DNA of 50,305 bases from Gemmatimonadota bacterium (GTDB lineage Bacteria; Gemmatimonadota; Gemmatimonadetes; Longimicrobiales; Gaopeijiaceae): assembly GCA_030430625.1 (NCBI GenBank), contig JAUIKL010000008.1, positions 1 to 50,305 on the forward strand. Reading direction: 5' to 3'. Made by a program: the position numbers and the translations under genes. The notes under the pieces are model-generated. The model saw only the letters and a program-made list of their open reading frames with translations, made no database searches and had not been told where the DNA came from. Each line of letters starts with the position of its first letter. Within the stretch, counting starts at the first letter, position 1. Positions 25,370 to 33,812 of the stretch are shown here, piece after piece.

Positions 25370-26176
25370 ATGGGACACGCATCGAAGTACGTGGGGCTGT
25401 CGGCGTCGTGCCTACTGTCGGTCGCGGCCTGCTCGACCACCCCGGTCCAGCCGGAGCCGACGTACGAGTTGGTCGACAGCTTCGAATACGACCTGGAGCT
25501 CGGCGTCTGGGCCTTCCTGGAGAGTCCGGGCACGACCGTCTTCGAGCAGGAGATCGACGAGGAGGGGCCCGACGTCCCCCTCGCCAACACCGCGCTCCAG
25601 CAGGACAGCGCCGGTACGTTCGCCACCGCCTTCGGTTCGGTCGAACCCTTCGAGTTGACGGCGGGAACCACGGTCGACACCGGCGGTCGAGCGAACGTCT
25701 CAGTCGACGCGGACGCCGAGCTCGAGATGGACCTCGAGCGTTGCGGCTACCCAGCCGGCACGGCCGTAAGGGTCGTGGCAACGCTGGCTCCGGCAACGGC
25801 CGCGATCCCCTTGGGAGACTTCTCGGGAAGCGAGGGCGAAGGAGTCTTCGAACTCGTGGTCGATGTGAGAGTCTCCCACGGTGGACCGGACTGGAGAACG
25901 CGCGGAAGGGTGTACGCCGAGGTGTCCGAGGACACGTCGTTCGGGTGGGAGTGGACGCAGGAATTCACGCCGACCGCGGGGGAAGTCGACTTCTTCGAGG
26001 CGTTCGTCGGACTGGACGCGACCGTCGACTCTCCGGAGCTGGCCGTCGGACCGGACGGGTGTATCGACGTCCGCGCTCGACTCGAGGCCGGCGGGTCGGT
26101 CTACAGCCCCGTAGACGTCGCTCTCCGTGTGTCCGGCTCCTACTCCCTCTCGATCATCATCGAGGTGGTGTCGTGA
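25370..26176 (+). CDS. Lipoprotein, first of four tandem paralogues, function unknown
   Basis: 268 residues from the ATG at 25370, giving a lipobox LSVAAC. After Cys come STTPVQPEPTYELVDSFEY, a PxP-type linker also found in paralogues 2 and 3. Shared family landmarks: TAFGSVEPFEL, a RCGYPAGTAVRVVATLAPA strand, a Trp-containing segment, FFEAFVGLDATVDSPELAVG-like block with GPDGC, and the terminal RVSGSYSLSIIIEVVS. Predicted all-beta, acidic, surface-exposed or periplasmic. I do not recognise the family. The stop overlaps paralogue 2's GTG start (GTGA). DNA identity to paralogue 3 over the linker is nearly perfect. Confidence 0.7.
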   Translation: MGHASKYVGLSASCLLSVAACSTTPVQPEPTYELVDSFEYDLELGVWAFLESPGTTVFEQEIDEEGPDVPLANTALQQDSAGTFATAFGSVEPFELTAGTTVDTGGRANVSVDADAELEMDLERCGYPAGTAVRVVATLAPATAAIPLGDFSGSEGEGVFELVVDVRVSHGGPDWRTRGRVYAEVSEDTSFGWEWTQEFTPTAGEVDFFEAFVGLDATVDSPELAVGPDGCIDVRARLEAGGSVYSPVDVALRVSGSYSLSIIIEVVS

Positions 26177-26964
26177 ACCGCGCCTGGATCCCGGCACTCG
26201 CGTGCCTCGGCACGGTCTTGGCCTGCTCGACCACCCCGGTCCAGCCGGAGCCGGCCTTCGAGTTGGTCGACAGCTTCGAATACAGCCTCGAGCTCTGGGT
26301 CGATGGCCGACTCCAGGCAGCGGACTCTGGTCTCTTCCAGGGGGAGGTCGAGGAGGAAGCGGACAACACGCCGCTGGCCGACACTCTGATTCGACAGGCC
26401 GCGGACGGGACGTTCGGCACCGCGTTCGGGTCCGTCGAGGCGTTCGAGCTCTCCGCCGGTGCGACCGTGGATACAGGCCTCCAGGCCGATGTGACCATTG
26501 AGGCGAGTGCACAGCTCGGAATGTCAGGAGAACGGTGCGGCTACCCATCCGGAACCATCGTGAGGGCCGTGGCAGCACTCTCCGCAGCCGTGCCAGCGGC
26601 CCCCCAGGGAGACTTCGAAGCCCTGGACGGTGAGGGCAGATTCGATCTCCACTCCGACCTACGGGTCCGAACCAGTCTCGTCGAGTGGCGGGTCCGTGGG
26701 ACAGCGTACTTCGAGATCACGGACGACCAATGGGCGTGGACGACAGCGTTCACCCCAGGAAGCACGGACATCGACTTCTTCGATGGATTCTCGGGTCTGG
26801 ACGCGATCGTGGTGTCGCCGGACATGACCGTGGGGCCATACGGGTGCGTCGATGTCGACGCCGACCTGGAGTCCCTGAGCGAGGTCATCTACGCCCCCGC
26901 TCCTGGACCCCTCCGTGTGTCCGGCTCCTACTCCCTCTCGATCATCATCGAGGTGGTCTCGTGA
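26173..26964 (+). CDS. Lipoprotein, second tandem paralogue
   Basis: 263 residues from a GTG at 26173 overlapping the previous stop. The signal reads NRAWIPALACLGTVLACST with the lipidated Cys in the last LAC. The body follows the family plan: AFGSVEAFELSAG, ERCGYPSGTIVRAVAALSAA, FFDGFSGLDAIVVSPDMTVG, GPYGC, and the end RVSGSYSLSIIIEVVS identical to paralogue 1. The last 40 nt and the start of the next gene match the paralogue-1/2 junction almost base for base, showing the block duplicated as a unit. Confidence 0.7.
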   Translation: MNRAWIPALACLGTVLACSTTPVQPEPAFELVDSFEYSLELWVDGRLQAADSGLFQGEVEEEADNTPLADTLIRQAADGTFGTAFGSVEAFELSAGATVDTGLQADVTIEASAQLGMSGERCGYPSGTIVRAVAALSAAVPAAPQGDFEALDGEGRFDLHSDLRVRTSLVEWRVRGTAYFEITDDQWAWTTAFTPGSTDIDFFDGFSGLDAIVVSPDMTVGPYGCVDVDADLESLSEVIYAPAPGPLRVSGSYSLSIIIEVVS

Positions 26965-27755
26965 ACCGCGCCTGGAGCCCGGCACTCGCCTGCCTCGGGG
27001 CGGTCGCGGCCTGCTCGACCACCCCGGTCCAGCCGGAGCCGACGTACGAGTTGGTCGACAGCTTCGAGTACAGCCTCGACCTGCGGGTCGACGGCATCGT
27101 GGAGAGTACCGACACAGAGCTGTTCGAGGACTACGTCTACGAAGCGGGGCCGGATGTTCCGCTCTCCAACTCGCTTCTGCAACTGACCCCGGACAGTACG
27201 TCCGCGACGGCCTTCGGGTCGGTGGAGCCACTCGAGTTCTCGGCGGGAACCCAGGTGAACACCGGGCTTCGAGCCGACGCCGAGGTCACGTCCTGGACCG
27301 ACCTGCGCATGAACCTTCGTCGATGCGGGTACCCGGTCGCCACGCCCTTCCGAGTCGTCGTGACGATGGCTCCAGCCACGGGAGCGGCCGCGACCGGTGA
27401 CTTCGCGGGTCTCGACGGTGCCGGTGAGTTGACGATCCAGATGATCACACGATCGAGGAGCGGAGAGGCTCGATGGCGGACGAGCGGGGAGTCGAGCGCC
27501 GATATCGAGGAAGACAACGAGTACCAGTGGGAATGGACGGACCGCTTCGACGCCGCGTCGGATGACGACGTCAACTTCTTCGACGGCTTCTCGGGTCTCG
27601 ACGCGACCGTGGACTCACCTGAGATGCTCGTGGCCTCCGACGGGTGCGTCGAAATCATCGGCCACCTGTCGATCGGCAGCCGGGTGCACACACCTCAGTC
27701 GGGTGCCGTCGCCGTCTCGGGCTCGTACACCCTCTCGATCATGATCGAGACGTAG
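26961..27755 (+). CDS. Lipoprotein, third tandem paralogue
   Basis: 264 residues from a GTG at 26961, again overlapping the upstream stop as GTGA. Leader NRAWSPALACLGAVAACST and linker match the other copies. The family blocks are present (TAFGSVEPLEFSAG, RRCGYPVATPFRVVVTMAPA, FFDGFSGLDATVDSPEMLV), and the end is VSGSYTLSIMIET, shared with paralogue 4. The middle of the protein is the most diverged part, so the copies may recognise different partners. Confidence 0.7.
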   Translation: MNRAWSPALACLGAVAACSTTPVQPEPTYELVDSFEYSLDLRVDGIVESTDTELFEDYVYEAGPDVPLSNSLLQLTPDSTSATAFGSVEPLEFSAGTQVNTGLRADAEVTSWTDLRMNLRRCGYPVATPFRVVVTMAPATGAAATGDFAGLDGAGELTIQMITRSRSGEARWRTSGESSADIEEDNEYQWEWTDRFDAASDDDVNFFDGFSGLDATVDSPEMLVASDGCVEIIGHLSIGSRVHTPQSGAVAVSGSYTLSIMIET

Positions 27756-27834
27756 CCCGCGCGTGATCCCTCAGCACGCGTTTCCGCGTGTTCCCCGACG
27801 AAGAGCCGAACGACCCCCGCACTCCGACCCGATC

Positions 27835-28656
27835 ATGACCGACTTCCGACTCCCCCTTCTCGGCACCATCCTCACGCTGACCGCCGTCGCGTGCGGAACC
27901 CCTCCGACAGAGCCCGAACCGGAACCCGAGTTCGAGCTGACCGACAGCGTCTACTATCGAATCGAGCTGTCGACCGACGCCAGCTCGGACGCCTCGGCTT
28001 CGGACCTCTTCGACGAGTCGTTCGACGACGAAGGTTGGTCGACGCCCCTGGCCAATACGATCCTCGGACAGTCCGGGGCCGGGGGTGACGGGACGGCCTT
28101 CGCGGCCGTCGAACTTCTGGAGATCACGACGGGGATCGAGATCCGTACGGGGAATCACAACCAGGTGGAGTTGTATGCGGAGGCCGGCGCCTCGATGGGA
28201 CTGATCCGGTGCGGATACCCTGCCGGCACGGCCTACCGTGTCGTCGCGACACTCGCCCCCGCCACGTCGGCGCTCCCCACGGGCAACTTCGAAGCGGCCG
28301 AGGGTGACGCCGGCTTCGAGATCTCCGTGGGTGTCGGGATCTACGAAGGGCAGGACCTCACGTGGATCACGGGGGGCACCGGATTCGGTATCACCAGTGA
28401 GGAAACCGGGTATGCCTGGGTTTGGGACGAGTTCAATCGCTTCTACGGAGAAGACGAGGAAATCGAAGCCGTACCGTTCTTCGACGGCTTCATCGGCCTG
28501 GACGCCACAGTCGTATCGCCGGACATGACGGTGGGCGCGGACGGCTGTGTCACGCTGGAGGCCGTGCTGTCGTCCGAGGGAGACATCGAGACGCGCAACG
28601 GGGGCTCACTGCGTGTCTCTGGCTCCTACTCGCTCTCGATCATGATCGAGACCTGA
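27835..28656 (+). CDS. Lipoprotein, fourth and most divergent tandem paralogue
   Basis: 273 residues from the ATG at 27835 (79-nt gap after copy 3). Lipobox LTAVAC, then a Glu/Pro linker (GTPPTEPEPEPEFELTDS). Same blocks: TAFAAVELLEITTG, IRCGYPAGTAYRVVATLAPA, VPFFDGFIGLDATVVSPDMT, GADGC, RVSGSYSLSIMIET. It lacks the DNA-level identity of copies 1-3 and so is the oldest split. Function unknown. Confidence 0.7.
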   Translation: MTDFRLPLLGTILTLTAVACGTPPTEPEPEPEFELTDSVYYRIELSTDASSDASASDLFDESFDDEGWSTPLANTILGQSGAGGDGTAFAAVELLEITTGIEIRTGNHNQVELYAEAGASMGLIRCGYPAGTAYRVVATLAPATSALPTGNFEAAEGDAGFEISVGVGIYEGQDLTWITGGTGFGITSEETGYAWVWDEFNRFYGEDEEIEAVPFFDGFIGLDATVVSPDMTVGADGCVTLEAVLSSEGDIETRNGGSLRVSGSYSLSIMIET

Positions 28657-28702
28657 GCGGAGTCCTTGCCGTGACGATCGAGAGGTAGCCGCTCAGGATT
28701 TC

Positions 28703-28739
28703 TTGGTGCCCGGGCATCGACAAGCCCTACCTTGGTCGT
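28703..28739 (+). promoter_or_regulatory. Putative promoter, leaderless cNMP-binding gene
   Basis: TTGGTG (28703-28708), a 19-bp spacer, TACCTT (28728-28733) and then six bases to the ATG at 28740. There is no ribosome site. The TANNNT-N6-ATG layout matches that at crtY, which supports leaderless initiation. Confidence 0.35.
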
Positions 28740-29210
28740 ATGGCCGACACCATCGATCCGGCGATCCTCGCCAAGTCCCCGATCTTCGAAGACCTGACCG
28801 AAGCCGAACTCGCCCGCGTGGCGCAGATCTGCGAGGTCCAGAAGCTGAAGTGGGACAGCTACGTCTTCCACGAAGGGGACGACGGCGACCGGATGTACAT
28901 CATCGCCAAGGGCGCCGTCCGGATCAGCCGGGAGGTGCGGGGGGCCGGAGAAGAGGCGATCACCGTCCTCAAGGAGGGCGCTTGTTTCGGTGAGATGGCG
29001 GTCCTGGACCCGTCGACACGCTCCACGGACGCCATCGTCGACTCGTCGTGCGAACTGGTGACGATGACCCGCGCCGACTTCGAGGCGCTTCTCGAGTCCG
29101 ACTATCGGCTCGCGTACAAGATCCTCCGCGCCGTCATCCGAATGCTGAGTGAGCGCCTGCGACTCACCAACGACAGCCTCCGTTCGATCATGGTCATCGC
29201 GATGTTCTGA
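28740..29210 (+). CDS. Stand-alone cyclic-nucleotide-binding domain protein
   Basis: 156 residues, a single CRP-type cNMP-binding beta-roll: FHEGDDGDRMYIIAKGAVRI, then the phosphate-binding-cassette region GACFGEMAVLDPSTRSTDAI and a C-helix. The Arg-Ser of the cassette is present, but the following Ala is Thr, so ligand affinity is open. There is no DNA-binding HTH; the protein ends soon after the C-helix (LRSIMVIAMF). It may act as an effector partner rather than as a transcription factor. Single-gene unit. Confidence 0.8.
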   Translation: MADTIDPAILAKSPIFEDLTEAELARVAQICEVQKLKWDSYVFHEGDDGDRMYIIAKGAVRISREVRGAGEEAITVLKEGACFGEMAVLDPSTRSTDAIVDSSCELVTMTRADFEALLESDYRLAYKILRAVIRMLSERLRLTNDSLRSIMVIAMF

Positions 29211-29301
29211 TCCCGTCCAGCGCGGGTGACTTGCAGTCGGCGTTTCCGTACCGGAGTCTTGTACCGCGACTTCGTTGCAATCCGACGCTGGGAGGGGCCG
29301 A

Positions 29302-29982
29302 GTGGGGCGTTTAGCGAAAGCCGTGGGGGTCGTGTGCGCGGTGCTGGCGACCGCCGTGCCCGCCAGCGGTCAAACGCCCCCTCGTGAGCTTTCCTTCGGC
29401 CTCTCCGCCGTCACCTATCTGTTCGAACCCGAAGACGCGGTCTACACGGATCCCGACGAACACCTGAGCGGGAACTTCGGCTTTCGCCTCACCAAGGCCT
29501 TCTTCGGGAAACGAAGCGTAGGGTGGCTCATCGACACCGAGCTCTACCTCGGTGTCGCCGATCGCTTCGTCCTCGACGTGGATCTCCCCAACACGATCTT
29601 CGGGCTTCAGGCCTTCGTCGGCCCGGTCGCCTCCGTGGGGCGTCTGCAGCTCTACGGAACGATCGGGGTGAACCGGACGACGGTCGGCGAGTCCGAGATC
29701 GTCGAAATACCGGGGCCCGTCGTGGTGACCTACGTCGCGGGGGGAGGCCTCAGCCAGGCGTGGGCCGACATCATGGAGGCCCGAGCCCGAGAGGCCGGCG
29801 CGGGGACGGACGTCATCGCGACCGTGCCGCGCTACGAGGAGGTGAGGGCCGCCACCATGCTCGGCGCTTCGTACGACTTCGGTGGACGAGCCGGGGGGGT
29901 CCGCCTCTCGTTCGACTACATCGGAGTCTTCATGAGCCCGGTCCGAAACAACTACCGAATCACCCTGTCCCTGGCCGGGTGA
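29302..29982 (+). CDS. Predicted outer-membrane beta-barrel protein, unknown
   Basis: 226 residues. The GTG at 29302 is chosen because GGAGGGG precedes it by 4 nt. The signal peptide ends VPASGQT. The mature part reads as amphipathic strands (FGLSAVTYLF, GNFGFRLTKAFFG, LDTELYLG-like, LQLYGTIGVNRT, VRLSFDYIGVFMSPVRNNYRITLSLAG). No known family recognised. It is followed closely by an intrinsic terminator. Confidence 0.55.
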   Translation: MGRLAKAVGVVCAVLATAVPASGQTPPRELSFGLSAVTYLFEPEDAVYTDPDEHLSGNFGFRLTKAFFGKRSVGWLIDTELYLGVADRFVLDVDLPNTIFGLQAFVGPVASVGRLQLYGTIGVNRTTVGESEIVEIPGPVVVTYVAGGGLSQAWADIMEARAREAGAGTDVIATVPRYEEVRAATMLGASYDFGGRAGGVRLSFDYIGVFMSPVRNNYRITLSLAG

Positions 29983-30017
29983 ACCCCGGCGTCGATGCGT
30001 CGGCATCGAGACGAACG

Positions 30018-30055
30018 AAGCCCCCACCCGGTCACGCCGAGTGGGGGCTTCTTTT
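30018..30055 (+). terminator. Rho-independent terminator
   Basis: Perfect 10-bp stem AAGCCCCCAC (30018-30027) / GTGGGGGCTT (30041-30050) with a 13-nt loop, then CTTTT. It ends the beta-barrel gene, 36 nt after its stop, and lies 17 nt before the end of the convergent gene at 30072. Confidence 0.85.
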
Positions 30056-30071
30056 CGCGCACCGGCAACGT

Positions 30072-30698
30072 CTACTCGTCGATGGCGAACCGCGCGGCGA
30101 GGTTCAGCGACGCCTGGCTGGAGCCCGAGTAGAACTGGATGTCGACGCCGCCGACCAGGTCGACGTTCTCATTCAGATCGTACTGGACGCTACCGAGTAG
30201 GCCGAAGTTGTCGTTCGACACCGAGATGACGTCGTTGCTGAAACGCTGGAACTGAATGGCAGCACCGCCTGCCACGGTGATGTCGTCCTCGACGGGGAAG
30301 GTGACGAAGGCCGAAACCGGAACGGTCACAGTGCGGTTCCCCTCGAACGAAGCCGTGCCGGCTGCCAGGCCGACCTGGACCGCCCACCCGTCAGGGCTGC
30401 GGAAAGCGTCGAGAACGGCGCGGCCTCCGATGGACACCGCGGACGACCCGCCGGACGAACAGAAGCCGGCTCCACCCCCGAGCGCCAACTTGGGGGAGAG
30501 CTGAAACGCGATGTCACCGGCAAAGACGGACTGCCCGTCGGCAAAGCTCGTGCTGCCCGCGACCTCCTTGGCTCCTTCGTCCGCGAACCTCACCGGGAGC
30601 CGGAAGTTTCCGAAAAAACAATCCGCGGCCACGTCGGCGGGGATCACGAGAGCAGCCGCAGCGAGCGGCAAGGCGAAACGCAGCGATTTCAGCTTCAC
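30072..30698 (-). CDS. Predicted outer-membrane beta-barrel/porin-like protein, unknown
   Basis: 208 residues. A perfect AGGAGG lies 6 nt before the GTG at 30698, so that start is preferred to the ATG at 30716, which lies upstream of the ribosome site. Signal peptide ends DVAADC; the Cys there, CFFGNF, is close to the cleavage point. The rest is alternating strands: FAGDIAFQLSPKLALGGGAG, VQVGLAAGTASFEG, DITVAGGAAIQFQRF, FGLLGSVQYDLNENVDLVGG, SSQASLNLAARFAIDE. Resembles small OmpW/OmpA-barrel folds; no family named. Confidence 0.6.
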   Translation of the reverse strand: MKLKSLRFALPLAAAALVIPADVAADCFFGNFRLPVRFADEGAKEVAGSTSFADGQSVFAGDIAFQLSPKLALGGGAGFCSSGGSSAVSIGGRAVLDAFRSPDGWAVQVGLAAGTASFEGNRTVTVPVSAFVTFPVEDDITVAGGAAIQFQRFSNDVISVSNDNFGLLGSVQYDLNENVDLVGGVDIQFYSGSSQASLNLAARFAIDE

Positions 30699-30813
30699 GG
30701 ACGACCTCCTGGTCATCGGGGGGTATCAGTCTTGGGAAGATGTACGTGACTACCGGATATAGCGAGACGTCAGAACCCATTGTTGACCGGGGCACGAACG
30801 GTCGACCATGCAC

Positions 30814-31170
30814 TCACCCCTTCGCTCCGAGGCCGATCGCTCCGGCCTTGCCCAACTCCTCGAGCGCGCGGGTCAAGGTCCGACCGACCTTTCTGACCTT
30901 CCGGTCCGCGGAGTTGATGAGACTGACCGCCGAGATCCACTCCTCGTCCCCCTTCCCGACCGCGACCACCGCCGTGGCCTCACCGCTGTCGTTGACGAGT
31001 TGGATCCGCACCGAGGGTTTGTGGGCGTCCTGTTCGACCCTGATCGCGAAGTCGGGGAAACGGACGCGGTACGCGTCCTTCGGTCCCGCCGCTTCCCAGT
31101 TGATCTCTCCCTTCTTGCTCTTCTCGACGAGTCCGGTGAAGAACGGACGCAATTCGGTCGGTACGGGCAT
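30814..31170 (-). CDS. Small hypothetical protein
   Basis: 118 residues from the ATG at 31170, with AAGGAG about 9 nt upstream. No signal peptide or membrane segment. It has FTGLVEKSKKGEINWEAAGP, FPDFAIRVEQD, VRIQLVNDSGEATAVVAVG and a basic helix near the end, ADRKVRKVGRTLTRALEELG. Not recognised. It diverges from the TPR-mod operon, so a shared regulatory region (31171-31347) is possible. Confidence 0.6.
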   Translation of the reverse strand: MPVPTELRPFFTGLVEKSKKGEINWEAAGPKDAYRVRFPDFAIRVEQDAHKPSVRIQLVNDSGEATAVVAVGKGDEEWISAVSLINSADRKVRKVGRTLTRALEELGKAGAIGLGAKG

Positions 31171-31347
31171 GAGCCACACTCCTTTTCGCTCGTTCGACGC
31201 ATCGGAGAACGCCCGACGCGGACACCCCCCTACGAGACGAACGAGCTCTCTGTGCCGAGGGAGGAGAAGAACTCGAACCGAGATGTGGCATCGCAGCGCC
31301 TCCCGGCAGACATTGTCCACCACCCTTTCGAACGACCCGAGGTCTCG

Positions 31348-31929
31348 ATGGTGCCCGACTCCCCTCTCGACGAACGACTCCAGGCCGCGTGGACACGCCG
31401 GCGTGGGGCACTCCGTAAAGGGGCGGAGACCCGCGTCGCAGAGCTCCGTGACGTCATGTCGGAACTGGGATCCGTCGTGGACGACCTGCAGCCCGAAGGG
31501 GCTCCGGGCACGCGCGCTCGAGCACTACACCTGAGAGCACACGTGGCCTCGGATCTCGGCGCCCTCGACGAGGCTCAACGGATGTGGGAGGAGTCGACCG
31601 GCCTACTCCGTAGCGAAGGAAACGACGTCGCACTCGCGCACGGATTGCGTCACCTGGGGGATGTTCTCCGGGAGAAGGGTGCCTTCTCCGAAGCGCGGGC
31701 GCGGTATGACGAGGCGTGGGCGCTCTACGATGGATCGGATCGGGTGAGCGAAGGCGATTCGGCCAATCTGATCCGCGGGATCGCCGTCCTCGAGGAGGAG
31801 GTAGGGAACGACGTCCGAGCTGGAGAACTCTGGCGCGAGGCTCGAACGCTCTACGCGCGACTCGGCGTCGACGCCGGCGTCGAAGAGGCGGACCGACACC
31901 TCGAACGACTCATCGGGAGAGCTGACTGA
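31348..31929 (+). CDS. TPR-repeat protein, first gene of the molybdate-uptake operon
   Basis: 193 residues from the ATG at 31348 (the frame is open far upstream without a ribosome site, so the start is tentative). Helical repeats of TPR type: ALHLRAHVASDLGALDEAQRMWEEST, HGLRHLGDVLREKGAFSEARARYDEAW, LIRGIAVLEEEVGNDVRAGELWREAR. It is a cytoplasmic scaffold-like protein. The stop overlaps the ABM gene (TGATG). Why it sits with mod genes is unclear. Confidence 0.65.
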   Translation: MVPDSPLDERLQAAWTRRRGALRKGAETRVAELRDVMSELGSVVDDLQPEGAPGTRARALHLRAHVASDLGALDEAQRMWEESTGLLRSEGNDVALAHGLRHLGDVLREKGAFSEARARYDEAWALYDGSDRVSEGDSANLIRGIAVLEEEVGNDVRAGELWREARTLYARLGVDAGVEEADRHLERLIGRAD

Positions 31930-32222
31930 TGTTCGGACTCATCGGACGCATCGAAGCGCATGACGGCAGCGCTGCAGAAGAGCTGGCGTCGATTCTGGCC
32001 GACGGCATCGGCTCCATGCCGGGATGCCGAAGCTACGTCGTCGCCATGGACCCGGACGACCCCAAGTCGATCTGGGTGACCGAGGTCTGGGACTCCCGAG
32101 CCAGTCACGAGGCTTCGCTCTCGCTTCCGCAGGTTCAGGACGCCATTCGGAGAGGACGGCCGCTGATCGCAGGGATGCACGACCGCCGCGAGACGAGACC
32201 CGTCGGAGGGTTCGGCCTGTAG
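31929..32222 (+). CDS. Antibiotic-biosynthesis-monooxygenase (ABM) fold small protein
   Basis: 97 residues: MFGLIGRIEAHDGSAAEELA, GCRSYVVAMDPDDPKSIWVTEVWDSRASHEASL. This is the dimeric ABM ferredoxin-like fold with the conserved xEVW strand. The active chemistry of most family members is unknown. It overlaps the TPR gene and lies 1 nt before modA. Confidence 0.75.
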   Translation: MFGLIGRIEAHDGSAAEELASILADGIGSMPGCRSYVVAMDPDDPKSIWVTEVWDSRASHEASLSLPQVQDAIRRGRPLIAGMHDRRETRPVGGFGL

Positions 32223-32223
32223 G

Positions 32224-33003
32224 ATGATTCGTGCCCGAGCGGGAGGAGCACTTTCCTGCGCCCTCGCCCTCGCCGCGTGCGCCCCCTCGGGGAATGGCAC
32301 GACGACGGAGATCCACGTCTTCGCGGCCGCTTCGCTGACGGAAGCCATGGCCGCGATCGCGCAGGACTTCGAGGCCGCGCACCCGGGGACGTCCGTCGTT
32401 CTCTCGTTCGCGGGGAGCCAGGTCCTACGGCTCCAGATCGAGCAGGGAGCACGGGCCGATGTCTTCGCCTCGGCCGACCCCACCCACGTCGATGCACTCG
32501 CCCAGCAGGGCCTCCTCGAGGACGCCGTGGACTTCGCCGGCAACGACCTCGCCGTCATCGTTCCCCTCGACGATCCGGACGCGATCCCCGACTTCTGGGC
32601 GCTCGATCGGGTGGATCGATTGGTGATCGGCTCCCCGAACGTCCCCGTGGGTCGTTACACCCGCATGCTCTTCGACTCGGCGGCCCTGCGGCTGGGCACG
32701 GACTTCGTGGATCGGGTCCGATCCCGGATCGCCTCGGAGGAGAACAACGTCCGTTTCGTCAGGGCCAAGATCGAGTTGGGTGAAGCCGACGCGGGCATCG
32801 TGTACCGCTCCGACGCCCTGGCCTCCGACCGGGTGCGTGCCATCGACGTTCCGGCGGAGTTCCGCGTCCGGACCCGATACCGGATCGGGCGCCTGACCGG
32901 ATCGGCTCACCCGGAGCTCGCCGCCTCGTTCGTCACCTTCGTCCGCACTCCCGCTACGCTCACGCGGCTTCGCGAACTGGGCTTCACGGCCGCGGCACCA
33001 TGA
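32224..33003 (+). CDS. modA: Molybdate-binding lipoprotein ModA
   Basis: 259 residues. Signal with lipobox LALAAC. The periplasmic-binding fold starts [21 protein letters not shown], with the Ser of AAASL and the later FSGS-type FAGSQVL and DVFASADP as oxyanion ligand regions. The C-terminal [10 protein letters not shown] is standard. Binds molybdate or tungstate for import. The stop overlaps modB by 4 nt. Confidence 0.92.
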   Translation: MIRARAGGALSCALALAACAPSGNGTTTEIHVFAAASLTEAMAAIAQDFEAAHPGTSVVLSFAGSQVLRLQIEQGARADVFASADPTHVDALAQQGLLEDAVDFAGNDLAVIVPLDDPDAIPDFWALDRVDRLVIGSPNVPVGRYTRMLFDSAALRLGTDFVDRVRSRIASEENNVRFVRAKIELGEADAGIVYRSDALASDRVRAIDVPAEFRVRTRYRIGRLTGSAHPELAASFVTFVRTPATLTRLRELGFTAAAP

Positions 33004-33812
33004 GGGACGCACGCCCGCTGTCACCCTTTCCTCTCGGCTTGCTGGCCGGGTTCGTCCTCGTGGGACTCCTCGCGGTCCCCTTTCTCGTGCTCGCCCTCTC
33101 GTCGTCTCCAGACGAGTTTCTCGCCGGGATCGGCTCCCCGGTCTTCGCTCCGGCGCTGGCCCTGAGCCTCTCCACGACGGTCGTGAGCGTGATCGTCATC
33201 GTCATCGCGGGGACCCCGATCGCGTGGTGGCTCGCCGTTTCACAGGCGCGTATCGCGACCACCGTCGGTGTGCTCGTCCAACTCCCGATCGTCATGCCCC
33301 CGGCCGTCGTCGGCGTCGCTCTCCTCGAGACGTTCGGCCGGCGCGGAGTCTTCGGCCCAGCGCTCGACGCGATCGGCGTCACCGTCCCCTTCACCTCCGC
33401 GGCGGTCGTTATCGCCCAGGTGGTCGTGGCCGCCCCCTTCTTCATCCAGGCCGCTGCAAATGCCTTCCGCGAAGTCGACCCCGAGGCCCTCCGCGTGGCG
33501 CGGACCCTGGGTGCGAAGCCGCGCACGGCGTGGCTCCGGGTAGCGCTTCCCATGGCGCTGCCGGGACTGGTCGTCGGTGCGTCACTCGCGTGGGCGCGCG
33601 CCCTCGGCGAGTTCGGCGCCACGCTCCTCTTCGCCGGGAACCTGACCGGCCGAACGCAGACGCTTCCCCTGGCAATCCTCTCTGCGCTCGAAGCCGACGT
33701 CGACCTCGCGGTGGTGCTGTCGCTCGTCCTCGTTGCCCTCGGTGGCTTGCTCCTGGGCGCCCTTCACGCTGCACCCCGCCTCCTCGGACCGACGCGGGAA
33801 GTGCGGCGATGA
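33000..33812 (+). CDS. modB: Molybdate ABC transporter permease ModB
   Basis: 270 residues with several membrane spans ([56 protein letters not shown]). The EAA loop contacting the ATPase is [24 protein letters not shown] and [18 protein letters not shown]. Overlaps modA and modC by 4 and 4 nt. Confidence 0.92.
   Translation: MRDARPLSPFPLGLLAGFVLVGLLAVPFLVLALSSSPDEFLAGIGSPVFAPALALSLSTTVVSVIVIVIAGTPIAWWLAVSQARIATTVGVLVQLPIVMPPAVVGVALLETFGRRGVFGPALDAIGVTVPFTSAAVVIAQVVVAAPFFIQAAANAFREVDPEALRVARTLGAKPRTAWLRVALPMALPGLVVGASLAWARALGEFGATLLFAGNLTGRTQTLPLAILSALEADVDLAVVLSLVLVALGGLLLGALHAAPRLLGPTREVRR

Noticed and set aside
25500-27000. Possible insertion element or repeats in the tandem lipoprotein block
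   Set aside because: The DNA repeats are explained by gene duplication; no inverted ends, target duplication or transposase is visible.
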